This document shows, one piece after another, positions 48,884 to 59,985 of a stretch of DNA of 64,000 nt. Both the position numbers and the translations under genes were made by a program. The stretch lies in the NCBI RefSeq assembly GCF_022605725.1, contig NC_065548.1:39735131-39799130 (forward strand). Reading direction: 5' to 3'. Origin of the DNA: Anthonomus grandis grandis (lineage: Eukaryota; Arthropoda; Insecta; Coleoptera; Curculionidae). The notes below the pieces were generated by a model. The model worked only from the letters and a program-made list of their open reading frames with translations. It had not been told where the DNA came from and ran no database searches. How positions within the stretch are numbered: position 1 is the stretch's first letter; each line of letters begins with the position of its first letter.

Positions 48884-50427
48884 TGTGGCGTTACCTTTAC
48901 AGTGTTACTACTTTGCCAAGAGTTTGCAGACGGTAGCTCAGAATTATTGGAGGCTTGGGATTGTTCGAAGGTTCACTTATGACTGGCTATTAAAGAATAT
49001 AATCTTGATTATAACTATTAAATAAGAGGGCGCCACTTAGTTTTTTTTTATAAATGAAAGAAAACTAAGAAAAACACTTGGTATATAGGTTTCAATTAAC
49101 AATTAAATGACCCTGGATAAAGTAGATTTAAAGAGGCAAAAAAAAATATCTTAACAATACAACCAAATTATATTTACATCAAAGATATGTACACACCCCA
49201 TGTTCTAATCTGCTAAATGTTAATGATTCATTATGAATTAAAATATGAATAATGTTGATATGATTAAATAAAATAAGTTTGTCAAAAGTAACATTTAAAT
49301 TATGATTAAGCTACTAGGTAGATTTCAGCACTTGAAAAATAAATTGCAATTATTAAAGTTTTTAGTAAATATTTGTATTACACAGGGGAAAGTTCATGAA
49401 CCTTTTTGCCTAAGGCATATCAGCCTTAACCGAGTTATATCTACTTAACTACCAAAAAAGGTACTGAAAAATACTAAACAAAAAAATAAATAAAATTATA
49501 GATAAGAAATTGACATATTAAATTATGATGTTGATTAAATATTTGTAGCAATAAATTGATTTTAAAGATATATTAATAAAAATGTAAATAAGTGAGACAA
49601 ATCTATGTATAGAAATATTGAAATAAATGGAATAGACTGGCCTGTATATTCCTCCAAGAAATGAACGGCTGGCCTTCAAAATCGAGGCTGTGAATGTATG
49701 CCATTTGTAGCTTAGCTATCTGGACTGGGAATCTCTAATACTAGCTCTAACTCTGGCTTCAGCTCCACAGCTTACAGCAATTTTTCGGGGAAATCAAAAT
49801 CCTGCAGCCATCAACAATTGAAGAAGAATAAAGAGGAAAACGGAAAAGTAAAACCCTAAAACAACGGTTGCCATTGTATTCACTGTCGATAAAAATGAAT
49901 GGCGTTCAAAATGTGACACACTTACCTTGCTAAGTTTCATTACCTATCCATCAAAATCTCGGGCATCCTGCACCAGAATTATGAAATAAACAGTTCCCTA
50001 AAGGAACAAGATTAAGGACTATAAATTATAAACCATATTGGCCACTTCCTGCTTCACAAATTTCGGAAATAAAAAACTGGCCTTTTACGTGCGCTTCTAC
50101 CTGCGACACGGGAACAAGTCCTCGAAAAATGGATGCAGTACCGACTAAATAAGTTACGACCCCACCTCTCGCCTGAGCTGTCAATGTCAATCCAATCAGA
50201 GAAAACATCAATCAAGACCAACCAGAAGGGTGACGGACCATCAACAGAAAGCATGAATAATAAAACCAGGAGAGTGATGCGTTACAGTAGTAATGTGTCA
50301 TTGACAGTGTGAATTTAAAGAAATATCGATAAAAGAAGTTGACTGAAATTATTAATATAATTATTGAAATTAATGAAATATCAATGGAGCGTTAGTGAAA
50401 ATAAGAGTAGAAAAATAAAACGCTACA
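48884..50427. mobile_element. 1.5-kb TG...CA insertion with AGGC target duplication (probable solo LTR)
   Basis: Ends TGTGGCGTT and AACGCTACA are near-perfect inverted 9-mers. AGGC flanks it at 48880-48883 and 50428-50431. Removing it exactly restores the integrase reading C-K-W-P-K-V-Y-P. No second internal copy of either end and no coding region is seen, so a solo LTR is the simplest reading. Orientation is undecided. Confidence 0.75.
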
Positions 50428-50790
50428 AGGCCACTTACAAAAGTAATCCATGGCAACGAGACCATATCAATTTCCGGAGCTATTAGTAGGAAAATGTACT
50501 GCTACGTGTATGGCAAGTCGTTCACAGGGTGCACCAACCAGATACTGCATAATTTTTCCTCTGATCCGGGTTCTTGGATCCTTGCTTGACGAACATTGCT
50601 TACACTGTTGGCACCAGCATTCACCATCTTCATAACTGTTCAGCCAGTAAAACTGTTCTCTCACTTTTACCAAAGTCTTACTAACTCCAAAATATCCTCC
50701 GCCAACATTTCCATACACAACAGACAGCTTCAAGAACTTCTGGAATTCGTTTTTGAGGAAGGACTATCAGATATACCTTTTCTTTTCTAT
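50428..50790 (-). pseudogene. Gypsy integrase zinc-binding domain and core start
   Basis: Minus-strand frame 50733-50467. G-G-G-Y-F-G-V-S-K-T-L-V-K-V-R-E-Q-F-Y-W, then C-W-C-Q-Q-C-K-Q-C, the HHCC module with its Cys pair. G-A-P-C-E-R-L-A-I-H-V-A-V-H-F-P-T follows (the first catalytic Asp, expected in I-D-V-A-G-P-F-P, is changed to His), and V-A-M-D-Y-F-C-K-W-P after a stop. Confidence 0.8.
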
Positions 50791-50879
50791 CAACGCTTTC
50801 TCAGACTCTTTTTATTCTTATATAACCACCGAATTCGATTGAGACTAATAAGCTTTTAGTTCTAGAGATTTGTCAGAAA

Positions 50880-51835
50880 TATCTTTCCATTCTGGTTTTG
50901 AAATTTCTTAAGGATCCAGTTTGTAAATAAGACCAAATACTGATCATGATATTGGCCTTTTATATGTTCTATTGTAGAGTGATACTCTTGTCATAAATGA
51001 AGTCACCTTGCTATTTGTCCTTCAGGGTTTTGAACTTGAACATCCATTTCAGAGAAACAAGGTCAGTCCTAAGAATGAATCGTTGACCATACAAATATTT
51101 ATGGAAAAGTTCAATAGCTTTTACTGCTGCCAATAACTCTCGTCAAGTAACATAATAGTTTTTTTCTCGTTTTGATAGCGTTTTACTAAAATAAGCTATC
51201 ACTTGCACGCCATCAACATATTTTTGTGGTAGGATGGCTCTAATTACAAAATTTCTTCAATTTGTATCTAAAATAAAACTTGGTCCTGGAATCGGATACG
51301 TTAAAATTGGAGATGTACATATTGCTTCTTTTAGGCCTTGAAATGCTTCTACATGGTCTGCTGACCAACTAAATACCAATCCATTTTGTCCTGCATGAGC
51401 TTATGTAGAGGTTTTGCAAGGTTTTGCAAGCGAAATTTATTACAAATCTTCGGTGGTAGAAAGCTTCTTAACTGCTATTCGGCAGTGAGTCGTGGCCAAT
51501 TTTTGATTTCTTCTACTTTATCTGGATCAGTCTTGACACGTTTTCCTGATTATACATGGCCAATGTATCGAACTTATTTTTGAAATAAGTAACATTTTTT
51601 AGGACTTAGTTTCAGGTTGGTCTCTCGAAGCTTAGCAAATACATTTTGAATATTCTTTAAAAGATCTTCAAATTTTTTTCCAGTATGATAATGTCATCCC
51701 GATAAATGAAACATGACTCCCAAGTCATTCCACGTAAAGAGTTTCCATAAATCGTTAAAAATTTTCTGATTCCTTGGATCTCTCAAAGGCCTGAGACATT
51801 GACGTTTAAGGTGCCCCAATAATCCTCTCCTCATT
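50880..51835 (-). pseudogene. Gypsy reverse transcriptase (3' half) and RNase H
   Basis: Minus strand, three frames. R-F-M-E-T-L and then C-F-I-Y-R-D-D-I-I-I-L at about 51680-51715 (the Y-x-D-D box intact, complement of 51693-51704). L-R-E-T-N-L-K-L-S-P-K-K-C-Y-L-F follows near 51580-51640. The RNase H part has R-E-L-L-A-A-V-K-A-I-E-L-F-H-K-Y-L-Y-G (about 51085-51145). A 10-bp tandem duplication GGTTTTGCAA near 51413-51432 breaks the frame between them. Confidence 0.8.
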
Positions 51836-52270
51836 ACAATTCCAATTGGAATGGTATTTTAGGTTTTCTAGCTAAAAATGACTCAATCTTCTTTAGGCGG
51901 TCTTCGAGATCACTTTCCGAAGTTCTGATTTGTCTTATCCGTGTCTGTCTTCTAGTTGCTTGAAAAGAGTTTTGAATTTTCAGTCCAAGGTCCAAAGCTA
52001 CTTCAAAGTTAGTCATTGTTGCTAATCCATCTCCAGATCTTCTCTAAGTTGTAAATCTCGTTTTTCTTGTTTTCTGTCTCAATCTTTTGGTCATCTCCAG
52101 GTCATGATCTTAAGGAGATTTTTATTTTCTTTCTTCAAGTCAGATTTAATTGTCTTTAGTCTTCTAGTTTCTGGTCTTGTTCTTTTTGTTTACGGTCTCG
52201 TTCCTCTCGTTTTCATTTTCATGTAAGTTCTTCTAGTTGTAAACAGAATCTCAATTGTAAAGACTTACTT
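51836..52270 (-). pseudogene. Gypsy gag-like remnant
   Basis: The frame 52016-51834 (N-F-E-V-A-L-D-L-G-L-K-I-Q-N, then E-D-R-L-K-K-I-E-S-F) resembles the helical gag segment before the zinc knuckle. Upstream, Lys/Arg/Glu-rich broken frames extend to about 52270. Direct junction to mid-RT shows an internal deletion. Identification is by context and pattern only. Confidence 0.5.
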
Positions 52271-53559
52271 TGAAGTTTATAAATTTTGAAAAAGATGGAA
52301 AAAAATCAATAAATATCTACATGTGATACTCAACTTTGTGATTTTTAAATAAAACATCTGTCGTAAAAAGTACTGTTAGGGCACCTTTGTTGTATTTCTA
52401 TTTTCACATTATTTCCCATGCTGAATTGCATCTGTGTAATGCGTTGGCAATTTTCATCAAAATCGATCCCTCCACTGGCTACACCCTTGTGCTTTCGTAA
52501 GACTTAAGAAATTTAATAATACAACTCCCAAAACCTTTTCTTTCAAAAGAGTGTTGGTTATTATTTTGACAGGAACTTAGACTAAAACAACTATGGTTGA
52601 AGTTTACTATTAAGTCGATGTCGGAAACCATTTTTGAAAGAAATAAACTTAAGGCCTAAAAATAAGGCCTAGTGTGGACCAAACTAACATAGTCAAGTTT
52701 TAAATCAATTTTTAACGATGATGATTTTGTTGAAGTGGGTTAAAGGGTTTAGGGAATACGTGAAGGATTATAAAGACGAACTTTATGAAGATTATTTTAA
52801 TAATCACTAAACTTTAATATAAATGCATTAATTGTCTACCATAAAAAAACAGAATAATATTTTAAATTCTGTATCGCCCAATATTTACTAAACTTGTTTA
52901 GCAAAAATAAATTTATGAAATTTTTATTTTTAAAATAAAAAAAAATGTTTTTAAGGACTAATGGCAAACAAAAATAAAATATAGGGTACACTTTCAAAAA
53001 GAAGTCTTGCATTCTTTCATTCTGCCGAAATAATCGTGGCTAAAATGCCGCAAAGTTTATGCTCCGACTTCCCGATATCGTAGCGACTTTTAGCCGAGGC
53101 GAGGTGTCAAAATAAATCAGCTTAAATGGTCTGGCAAAGCCAGCAGAAGCACCGGAAAATATTTCCAGCGAAAAAACCATATGAGTTCGAGATCTGTCGG
53201 CTGGGAAATGTATTGGCCGTTACGACTATTTTTAGGACACAAATCTTTATATTTATAAGCTTATTACTAAAGGATTTCAGGAATATTGCTAAATCAGGAA
53301 TATTTATTATATAATTTATATGGATTTTTTTACCTGTTTTTTTCAACTTGCTAAATACACAAATTATAAATAGTATAGACTGCTATAAGTATATTTTGAT
53401 TAAATAGTGGACTTTCTGAAATAGCTGCAACATGCTTACGTATTAGATAAACAGATTCCAATATGAGTAAGGAAGTGTTAATATTTTAAATCTTTTAAAG
53501 AAATCCTGGCAGTGGATTCTACTGTTTAGCCCAAGTGAGTAATAAACAACTCTTTTTGA
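52271..53559. other. Intergenic stretch with a GC-richer patch at 53000-53230
   Basis: Nothing coding could be named. The patch at 53000-53230 has balanced composition and a 62-codon plus frame (53126-53314) without family resemblance. Confidence 0.4.
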
Positions 53560-53883
53560 AGCTTAAAAATATGCTTAAATTGAGTAACACAACACGTACC
53601 CTAGAATGGAACAGCATTACGAAGATCCGACAAAAAAAGAGCATAAGAATATTTAAGAAGCGGACAAATTAAGCTCCTTAGAAACTGATCTTAGCGAAAA
53701 ACAGACAGAGCTTATTTTTTTTGATAAAGCATCAAGATGGAAGTCCCATTTTAGGCAATTATCCATAACAAGCCACAAGAATTTTATAAAATCAACAACG
53801 TCAATAGTGGTGTTATTTAGTATAAAAGATTGTAACATACTTTTATATAATACAGTTTTAATTTTAGAAATGCTAAGGCACAA
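53560..53883 (-). pseudogene. Non-LTR reverse transcriptase fragment (after the palm)
   Basis: The frame 53883-53653 reads K-I-K-T-V-L-Y, I-D-V-V-D-F-I-K-F-L-W-L-V-M-D-N-C-L-K-W-D-x-H-L, then L-S-K-K-I-S-S-V-C-F-S-L-R-S-V-S-K-E-L. This is the F-L-G-x-x-x-D-x-x-L-x-W-x-x-H-I segment just after the RT palm in jockey/CR1-like elements (Gly is Trp here). Nothing else of the element is kept, apart from weak continuation to 53560. Confidence 0.75.
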
Positions 53884-54399
53884 GAGATTGAGATCGCACT
53901 AAGACCTTATGATCAATTTTGATTCCTATTGACTTATTCAATAGAAATAATTACATGATTACAAAATTAACTTTTTCGCATTATATATGTTTTTGGATAG
54001 ATGGAATTTTTTGACCTAGTTTAGATTATTCCACTTGAGATTTTTTGTTTTGTTTTGTTCTTTGGTTTCAATTTTTTTGCCATCCGATGGGGATCATACA
54101 AACAAACAATATCAATGAGTATGATTTTTTGCCTTTAGTGAAACACTAGTTGATAGGTTTAGTATCCACACAAACCCATTTTAAATGTTATTATATTTTT
54201 TTTTTTACAATTTAGCCACTGCAAAAAATACATAGTGCTCGAATTTTAATATATGTATTTATTGTTTTAGAAATTTTGGATACGCGTTTACTGTCTTTAT
54301 ATTAGTTAAATTAACGTAGTACTATAAAAAACTAGAAAGGCAATATTCTCTGAATTATGGTAATTGCTAAATTGCTTAGGAGAACCAACGGATATCCAA
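53884..54399. other. Intergenic AT-rich sequence, nothing recognised
   Basis: No element or gene signal found. Confidence 0.45.
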
Positions 54400-54790
54400 A
54401 CTCGTTTACGTTGCAACACTGCTTGAGGATGAGATCGATACACACAATTTCTGGATTCCTGACGAAGCGCACTTCCATTTATCCGGTTTTATCCATAAAT
54501 AAAATATACGTTATTGTAGTTCTGCAAATACACAGAAGCTATACGAAGAACAATTACACAGCCCTAAAGGGATAATATGGTGCGCGATGTCTTCTTCGCG
54601 GATTTTATCTGTATGATTATTGAGTCACGAATTAAGAAGATTTTAACATAACAATTAAATATGCTTTCAGCAGCATTATGCTGCTTAACATAACACGGAA
54701 GCATCAATTTCTTGCACAATTGCTTGCCAGAATATTGTGAGATATATAGTTTGTTTTTGTTTTTGGGGCTACCCAATGCAAAGCCTTTTT
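54400..54790 (+). pseudogene. Mariner-like transposase scrap
   Basis: Plus-strand broken frames: L-L-E-D-E-I-D, F-W-I-P-D-E-A-H-F-H-L-S-G-F (first catalytic Asp region, 54450-54490), L-H-S-P-K-G-I-I-W-C-A-M-S-S (about 54556-54597), then F-Q-Q-H-Y-A-A near 54667-54687 (F-Q-Q-D-G-A expected, Asp lost) and F-W-G-Y (about 54760-54772). The S-D-E-A-H-F-H-L-x-G-x-V-N-K-Q-N signature belongs to insect Tc3-like transposases. A deletion removed the third acidic region. Confidence 0.68.
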
Positions 54791-55423
54791 TTAAATAAAA
54801 CTAGGAATCTCCTAGTTTAGAAAAAATGTTATTGGAAAAATTATAAAAATATTCCTCGATGTAACATAATCGATATGATAGAGAATTTTCCCAAGAGAAT
54901 TCAAAAATAGCTACAGAGAAAGAAAAGCCAAAGAATTTACCCGTTATTATTTTTACGAGATAAGAAATGGCATATTACTAGTTTTAATGCATTTTATATA
55001 TGGAATAAAATTTCCCTTAAAATCTGTGTGTGCTCAAAATATCCCGGCCTTGGAAGCCTTGTACTTCAAAAGTTAAAAGAATTCGTAAAATTTGATAGAA
55101 AGTTTAACGATGACGTTCAGGAATAAAATTATGCTAAAAATGTTTCAATAATACAACCAATTCTAAAAATAATATACAACGATATAAAACTTAAGAAGAC
55201 TAGCAAAATAGTGACAATGTTATTAAAAATAAATTTAAATTATATGATATACAACTACTTTTTTGCAAAGAAAGCTTAGAACTATTAATTATAAAGTAAT
55301 TATAATATATTCTGCTTAGTCTAAAAAAAAACACTGATCTAAATTGTTGTTAGAAGAATATCAGGGTATTAAAAGAACTCGTCCATTATCTCAAAGAGAC
55401 CTACGTAAGTAGAGAAAAAATAA
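54791..55423. other. Intergenic AT-rich sequence, nothing recognised
   Basis: No coding or repeat signal. Confidence 0.45.
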
Positions 55424-55640
55424 AAACCCTAAGTCTCGGTCTCAAAATATTTTTTATATGTCCCGAAGGTTACATGTTTCGCTTAAAATAAAGCATCATC
55501 AGACCCTATAAACTAGTAATAATTCTCATGAGATGACCTGCTTAGTGCTGTCAGTACATGGTCTGTACATCAGGTCTGTACTGACGCTGAAACATGTAAC
55601 CTTCAGGACTTCCATATTTTGAGACCGAGACTATATAGAC
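55424..55640. repeat. Inverted pair of Penelope-type termini
   Basis: The left arm (55424-55482) and right arm (55588-55636) are inverted copies: CGGTCTCAAAATAT, GAAGGTTACATGTTTC and their reverse complements. The left copy holds a full hammerhead on the minus strand. The right copy keeps only its 3' half. The same sequence family forms the 120-bp insertion at 5436-5555. Confidence 0.78.
55461..55510 (-). ncRNA. Minimal hammerhead ribozyme (HHR-5)
   Basis: Minus strand: AGGGT (stem I, pairs with ACCTT through one G-U), CTGATGA, U, GCUU-UAUUUU-AAGC (4-bp stem II), GAAA, CATGTA (2-bp stem III, GUA cleavage triplet), ACCTT. Every invariant core base is present. With HHR-1 this is the best preserved copy. 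Confidence 0.78.
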
Positions 55641-56088
55641 GAGAAAATATTAACTGTAGCCTTTAGAATAGTTAGGATGTGATTGTAGAAGAATCGACCT
55701 AAAAATTTATTTAAATTTGTAAGACGGGTTTTTGAGAAGTAATTTGTATTTATGTTGCTGTTTTATGAAAAACATTGAGACATAATTTTAAGAAGGATTT
55801 TCGTGTTCTCCAATGTGTTTCTTTATCAAAGCAATGCTTTCAAATATAAGTACATCTGTAAATGTCAGTAATTTAACTTTTTTATAAAGGTCATTACTAG
55901 GCTATGACTTAACTTTATAAAACATAATTTGAATAGAAAATTTATAAGAGCTACGTAGACTAATCTTAAAGGCTGAATGGATAGTTGTACCTCTAAGTGA
56001 GTAGCATTTGTTGATTAATTTGCAAAGCTTATTTGTGACGCAAATGCAATAATCTCTACATTAAGTTTTTATTAATTAATATATCATA
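55641..56088. other. Intergenic AT-rich sequence, nothing recognised
   Basis: No coding or repeat signal. Confidence 0.45.
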
Positions 56089-57905
56089 TACAGGGTGTCC
56101 CAAAAGTCATAGGACATAGAACAACAGTAGATTCCTTACATCAAAATAATGTGATTGAGGTCAACTTGCCTTATCCTAACTTAAGTAACTGAAACACAGG
56201 GTGTCAAAGTATTATTTGATTTATGACATAGGAGTTTCTTAAAAAGAAAAAGGTATAGAGAAGATTAATTTTTTTTTGATATTTAAACATATATATCGAA
56301 TTTGCTAAATACTTTTCTACGTCTACTATTCGATTTTTTCTGATATACACACGCATAAGGCAAAGTATTTTTAATTTCTTTTAAAGAAGCGAATATTTAG
56401 CAGAATATATAACGGAATTAACATAAGTTGAACTACATAACAAACTTTTTATTCATTTTATTAAAGAGAAAATAATCCTTATTTAAAAACAGAAATTTTT
56501 GAGAATATATTTTCTTCCTACTAATGTATAACATTTAAGTTAACATTTTTTCATTCTTCAATCTTATCCGCATCGATTAAATTGGTAACACCACTTAAAA
56601 GAGGTTGCTTTAAACTATGCTCGTTGCTATGGAAAACTTTGGTCAGCGATTGTACTGAGATATTATATCCTTATAATATAGGTGTTATATCCTTATAATA
56701 TTCCGTATTATACCCTCGTATCCCTACAAGGTATTTGGGAATGCGTTAAAACCTCTATTATAAGTCAATTCAGTGGCAAAGTTTTTTTTGTGTTCTATTA
56801 TGTTTGTGTGTTGATTGTTGTATAATCTTGGTTATTTTCTTTCATTTTTAAATAAAATCAGCGAAATTTACTTATCACTTCGTCCCTCTTATCGTCCTTT
56901 ACATAAAATTTCCAGCCTACAGGATTTTTAAGAACTGGTTTCAAAACGTAGTATGAATGAAGTGAACGGAAAAATATGAAACAATTTTAATAAAAAATAA
57001 ATAAGGGGTCCATTTGACTACGCATTTTTTTCAACAAAAATTTTGCATACTTTCATGTAGCCGTGGTCAAGACCAACTTAACTGTTTCTTAGTTACGCAG
57101 TTTTAAAAATGGCCTTTTTTATGAATTTAAAAGGTTTTAAAACCTATTCTACTAAAAATAGAAAAAAAACCAACTTCACTTTTCTATTCTTGCTTTTTAA
57201 TTCCTTTCTTCTGGAAACATATAAATTGTGATACAAGTCAAAAAATATTAAACAAATTACTTACACTTAAAACTGCTTAAGATTCTAATAAAAAAACGAG
57301 AATTACTTAAGATATAAAAGTTATATTGTCTTAGTAAGTCAATTGATAAATATGACTTGAGTCAGTGCGTATTTAAAGTTATATATGGTTGATCATTTTA
57401 AATAGAACTAACGAACTACAACGAACTGAAATTTAATTTTTTATTGGATACGGAGATAAACAAAGAACTCAAGAAGTTTATAATTTGTTTAATGCAAAAT
57501 ATCCGGAAAGACCCATTACAAGAAATACAGTAAGTAAAATTGAAAGAAAATTTAGAGAAATAAGGACAGCGAAAAATTGTATACGGCCAGGCCGTTCAAG
57601 AATTAATGAAAATACAAGATTGGATATTTTATTAGAAGTGGGAGATAATCTCCATTTTTCGTCTTATGAAGTAGCTAATGTTGTTAGCCAATAAACAAGT
57701 TTGCGTGTTTTGAAGAAACAAAAGTATTATCTATACAAAACTTAAATTACTGGATGAGCTAAAAGATGATCATCGTGATCGCAGACTAGGTTTTACTAAA
57801 AATTTAATGAAAATGTGTAACTTAAATCAATTGTTCTATCGGCAGATACTATTTAGTGATGAAGCCACATTTTGTTTAAATGTTACGGTAAATTACGGTA
57901 AAAAA
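56089..57905 (+). mobile_element. Mariner/Tc3-like transposon, 5' part only
   Basis: Starts TACAGGGTGTCCC after TA (56087-56088), like elements A and B. A long non-coding 5' region (about 1.35 kb) precedes a transposase start. The element breaks off at about 57905, where a minus-strand Tc1 fragment begins. A tandem TTATATCCTTATAATAT repeat lies near 56663-56702. Confidence 0.75.
57445..57905 (+). pseudogene. Tc3-like transposase, N-terminal half
   Basis: Reads V-Y-N-L-F-N-A-K-Y-P-E-R-P-I-T-R-N-T-V-S (DUF4817-type helix-turn-helix), then R-P-G-R-S-R-I-N-E-N-T and S-S-Y-E-V-A-N-V-V-S up to a stop at 57692. In other frames it continues to F-S-D-E-A-T-F-C-L-N at about 57850-57880, the first catalytic Asp. 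The remainder of the catalytic domain is missing. Confidence 0.75.
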
Positions 57906-57907
57906 AT

Positions 57908-58490
57908 TTTAGGTAATTTTCGCAATTTGAGATCTTGCCTTATCAGGCATTAAATTAAAATTATTTCCAATAAAATCAACCAAATCTCGCAGGATTTCAT
58001 TAGTGCACCTGCCAGCTGCTAAAGTGCCCCTTGGAAGGATGTACAAGTCTGTGTGTGGCTTTAGAGAAATTTCATCCCACATCATAAGTGTACCACTTTT
58101 GATACAAAACGTTTTTTGCAAAACGTTTTTGTGATCTTCACCATATTCTTTCACGACCATCTAGAGATCGTAGACTAAATCTCGACTCAACGACTCAGTG
58201 AATAAAAGGCGCTCCTATCCATTGTCACCCCAATGTTCATGATTCATGCCAAAATTAAGTCGCGTACCATGATGACGTCTAAGAAGCCCTAGACCTGTCG
58301 TGGATGTATCATTAGCAAGATTGGCTTTACCAAGTCTTTATCTAACAGCTGTAGTATAACGATCTCGAAGACTTTGTAAGATGATAAGTTATCATCATGA
58401 TCCTTAGTCCTTCGTTGGGAGCCATTAGTAACAAAATTATGGAATTTTGATTTTAATCTACATCGATTCAAGATGGCGATGTTGTTGTAG
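57908..58490 (-). pseudogene. Tc1-like transposase fragment
   Basis: Minus strand. The 58471-58289 frame reads L-K-S-K-F-H-N-F-V, then S-Q-R-R-T-K-D-H-D-D (the end of the HTH region). After broken sequence, the 58160-57909 frame has G-T-L-M-M-W-D-E-I-S-L (G-G-S-x-M-V-W-G-G-I expected), T-D-L-Y-I-L-P-R-G-T-L-A-A, and N-N-F-N-L-M-P-D-K-A-R-S (second catalytic Asp kept). It stops there, before the third acidic site, at the junction with the mariner-like fragment. Confidence 0.75.
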
Positions 58491-58683
58491 ACAACAGATT
58501 AATATCGCTCTATAAGTTTTATAAAATAAAGTAATTTAAGTGAAGAATTAATTGCGGCTTTGTAGTTTGGAGGGAGCTCTAACATCGAAGTGTGTGTCCT
58601 AGTGATTGTTTGCCTAAATTAGCAGTTTCTTTTAGTGAAAATTTACCATTAGGGGTGTATTATCTAAGTATTACCTAGTAAAC

Positions 58684-59337
58684 ATGGTTCTGTGAAGTGC
58701 GAATGCGCGAGAAGTTAAGTCCATCATAAGTAGCGTATTTAACGAGAAATTTCTTGAAGAGGTAGCCACGAAAGTATTTGAAATACTCGAAAGAAAGCTT
58801 AAAAGCTGCCAGCGAGAACAAGAAAAAAGAATTTCCTCCTTAGAGGAAAAAGTAAATAAAGTATGTGCGGAAAACAAGCACCTGGCCATTTCATTGGATG
58901 CCGTGGACCAACAGAGCCGCAGTAAAAATCTGCGCATATTCGGACTTCAGTCAACTGAAAATGAAGATTCCGCAACATTAAAGGATAAGGTATTAAAATT
59001 ATTTAATACCGATCTCGAAACAAACATTTCGAACAATTCAATAAAAAAATGTCATCGTGTGCCATCAAGAAATTCAACTGATAAACCTCAGGCAGTGTTG
59101 GTGCGGTTTTCGTGCATCGAGACCAAACAATCGGTACTTAAATCGCGACTTTCGCTTAAAAACAAACAAATACAAATCAAAGAAGACTTAACCAAAGTGC
59201 GTTTAAATTTATTTGAAAATGCGGTTAGAAAATTTACTTTTAAAAATTCGTGGGTTTATAACGGTAATATTTACGTCAAAAATGGTGATCAAGTTTATAG
59301 AATTACTGACCTGGGTGACCTGACAAATATATAAATT
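58684..59337 (+). pseudogene. Non-LTR ORF1p (coiled coil and RRM), one early stop
   Basis: The likely start ATG at 58684 is followed by an in-frame TGA at codon 4. After it the frame is open to 59337. Codons 18-65 form a coiled coil (E-V-A-T-K-V-F-E-I-L-E-R-K-L, I-S-S-L-E-E-K-V). The RRM begins S-R-S-K-N-L-R-I-F-G-L near 58915 and includes K-C-H-R-V-P-S-R and P-Q-A-V-L-V-R-F. The C-terminal domain ends Y-R-I-T-D-L-G-D-L. An internal ATG at 58894 would skip the coiled coil. ORF1p trimerises and binds the element RNA. Confidence 0.82.
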
Positions 59338-59985
59338 ATCTTTTCTTTTGGTGAGTTGAGAATATCTTATATAATTTGATGATAGGGACGCTAATGTTCA
59401 TTCATAATTTAATATACATATATATATATTTTCTTTTTCGTCACGTATACCTTTTTACTATGGCATGTTAAGTTTCTTATTGCAAAGAGTCTTTTATTTT
59501 GTAGTAATTACTTACTTTTTTTTTGTTTTGTTTTTTTTTAATGTGAAAATTATGATTATAATTGTTTTTTTTATATACCGGGGGTTCCTTTTTTGGGGTT
59601 TTTTTCTTTGTATTGGGTAGTCTTTTTTTTCTTCAACTTACTACATTAATAATATATGTTTATTTTTCTTCGTTGTCTGATAAGTATATTGTATTGAGTA
59701 CTTAAATATTTAATTAAGATTTATGTATCTTATAATTTACTATACATTTTTTTTTTGGGTTCTTCACTTAACACCACCATGAGCGGTTTTTTTTGTTTAT
59801 TTATTTTACTGTTAAATTTAACTGTTACTATTACCTGTCTTGTGATAACTTAAACTAAAGGGAAATTAGTTAAAGAGCATACCTGCAAACTCCTTTTTTT
59901 TTTAATTCCTACACTCCCTTATTTGTCCCTCTCTTTTATATAACTTTTTCTTTATTATATATTACATAAATATTTTCATGTGCGC
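59338..59985. other. T-rich inter-ORF region of non-LTR copy 3
   Basis: About 650 bp of strongly T-rich sequence with long T-runs and no frame, between ORF1 and ORF2. Unusually long for an inter-ORF spacer. Confidence 0.6.

Larger units (their letters stand above)
48715..52270 (-). mobile_element. Ty3/Gypsy retrotransposon remnant (minus strand), internally deleted and interrupted
   Basis: From right to left: gag scrap (52270-51834), RT from motif B onward (about 51830-51300), RNase H (about 51260-50880), integrase zinc-binding domain and core start (50733-50430), a 1.5-kb insertion, then the integrase core remainder (48880-48715). Protease and the first half of RT are missing between gag and RT. 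No LTRs of this element were found. Confidence 0.8.
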
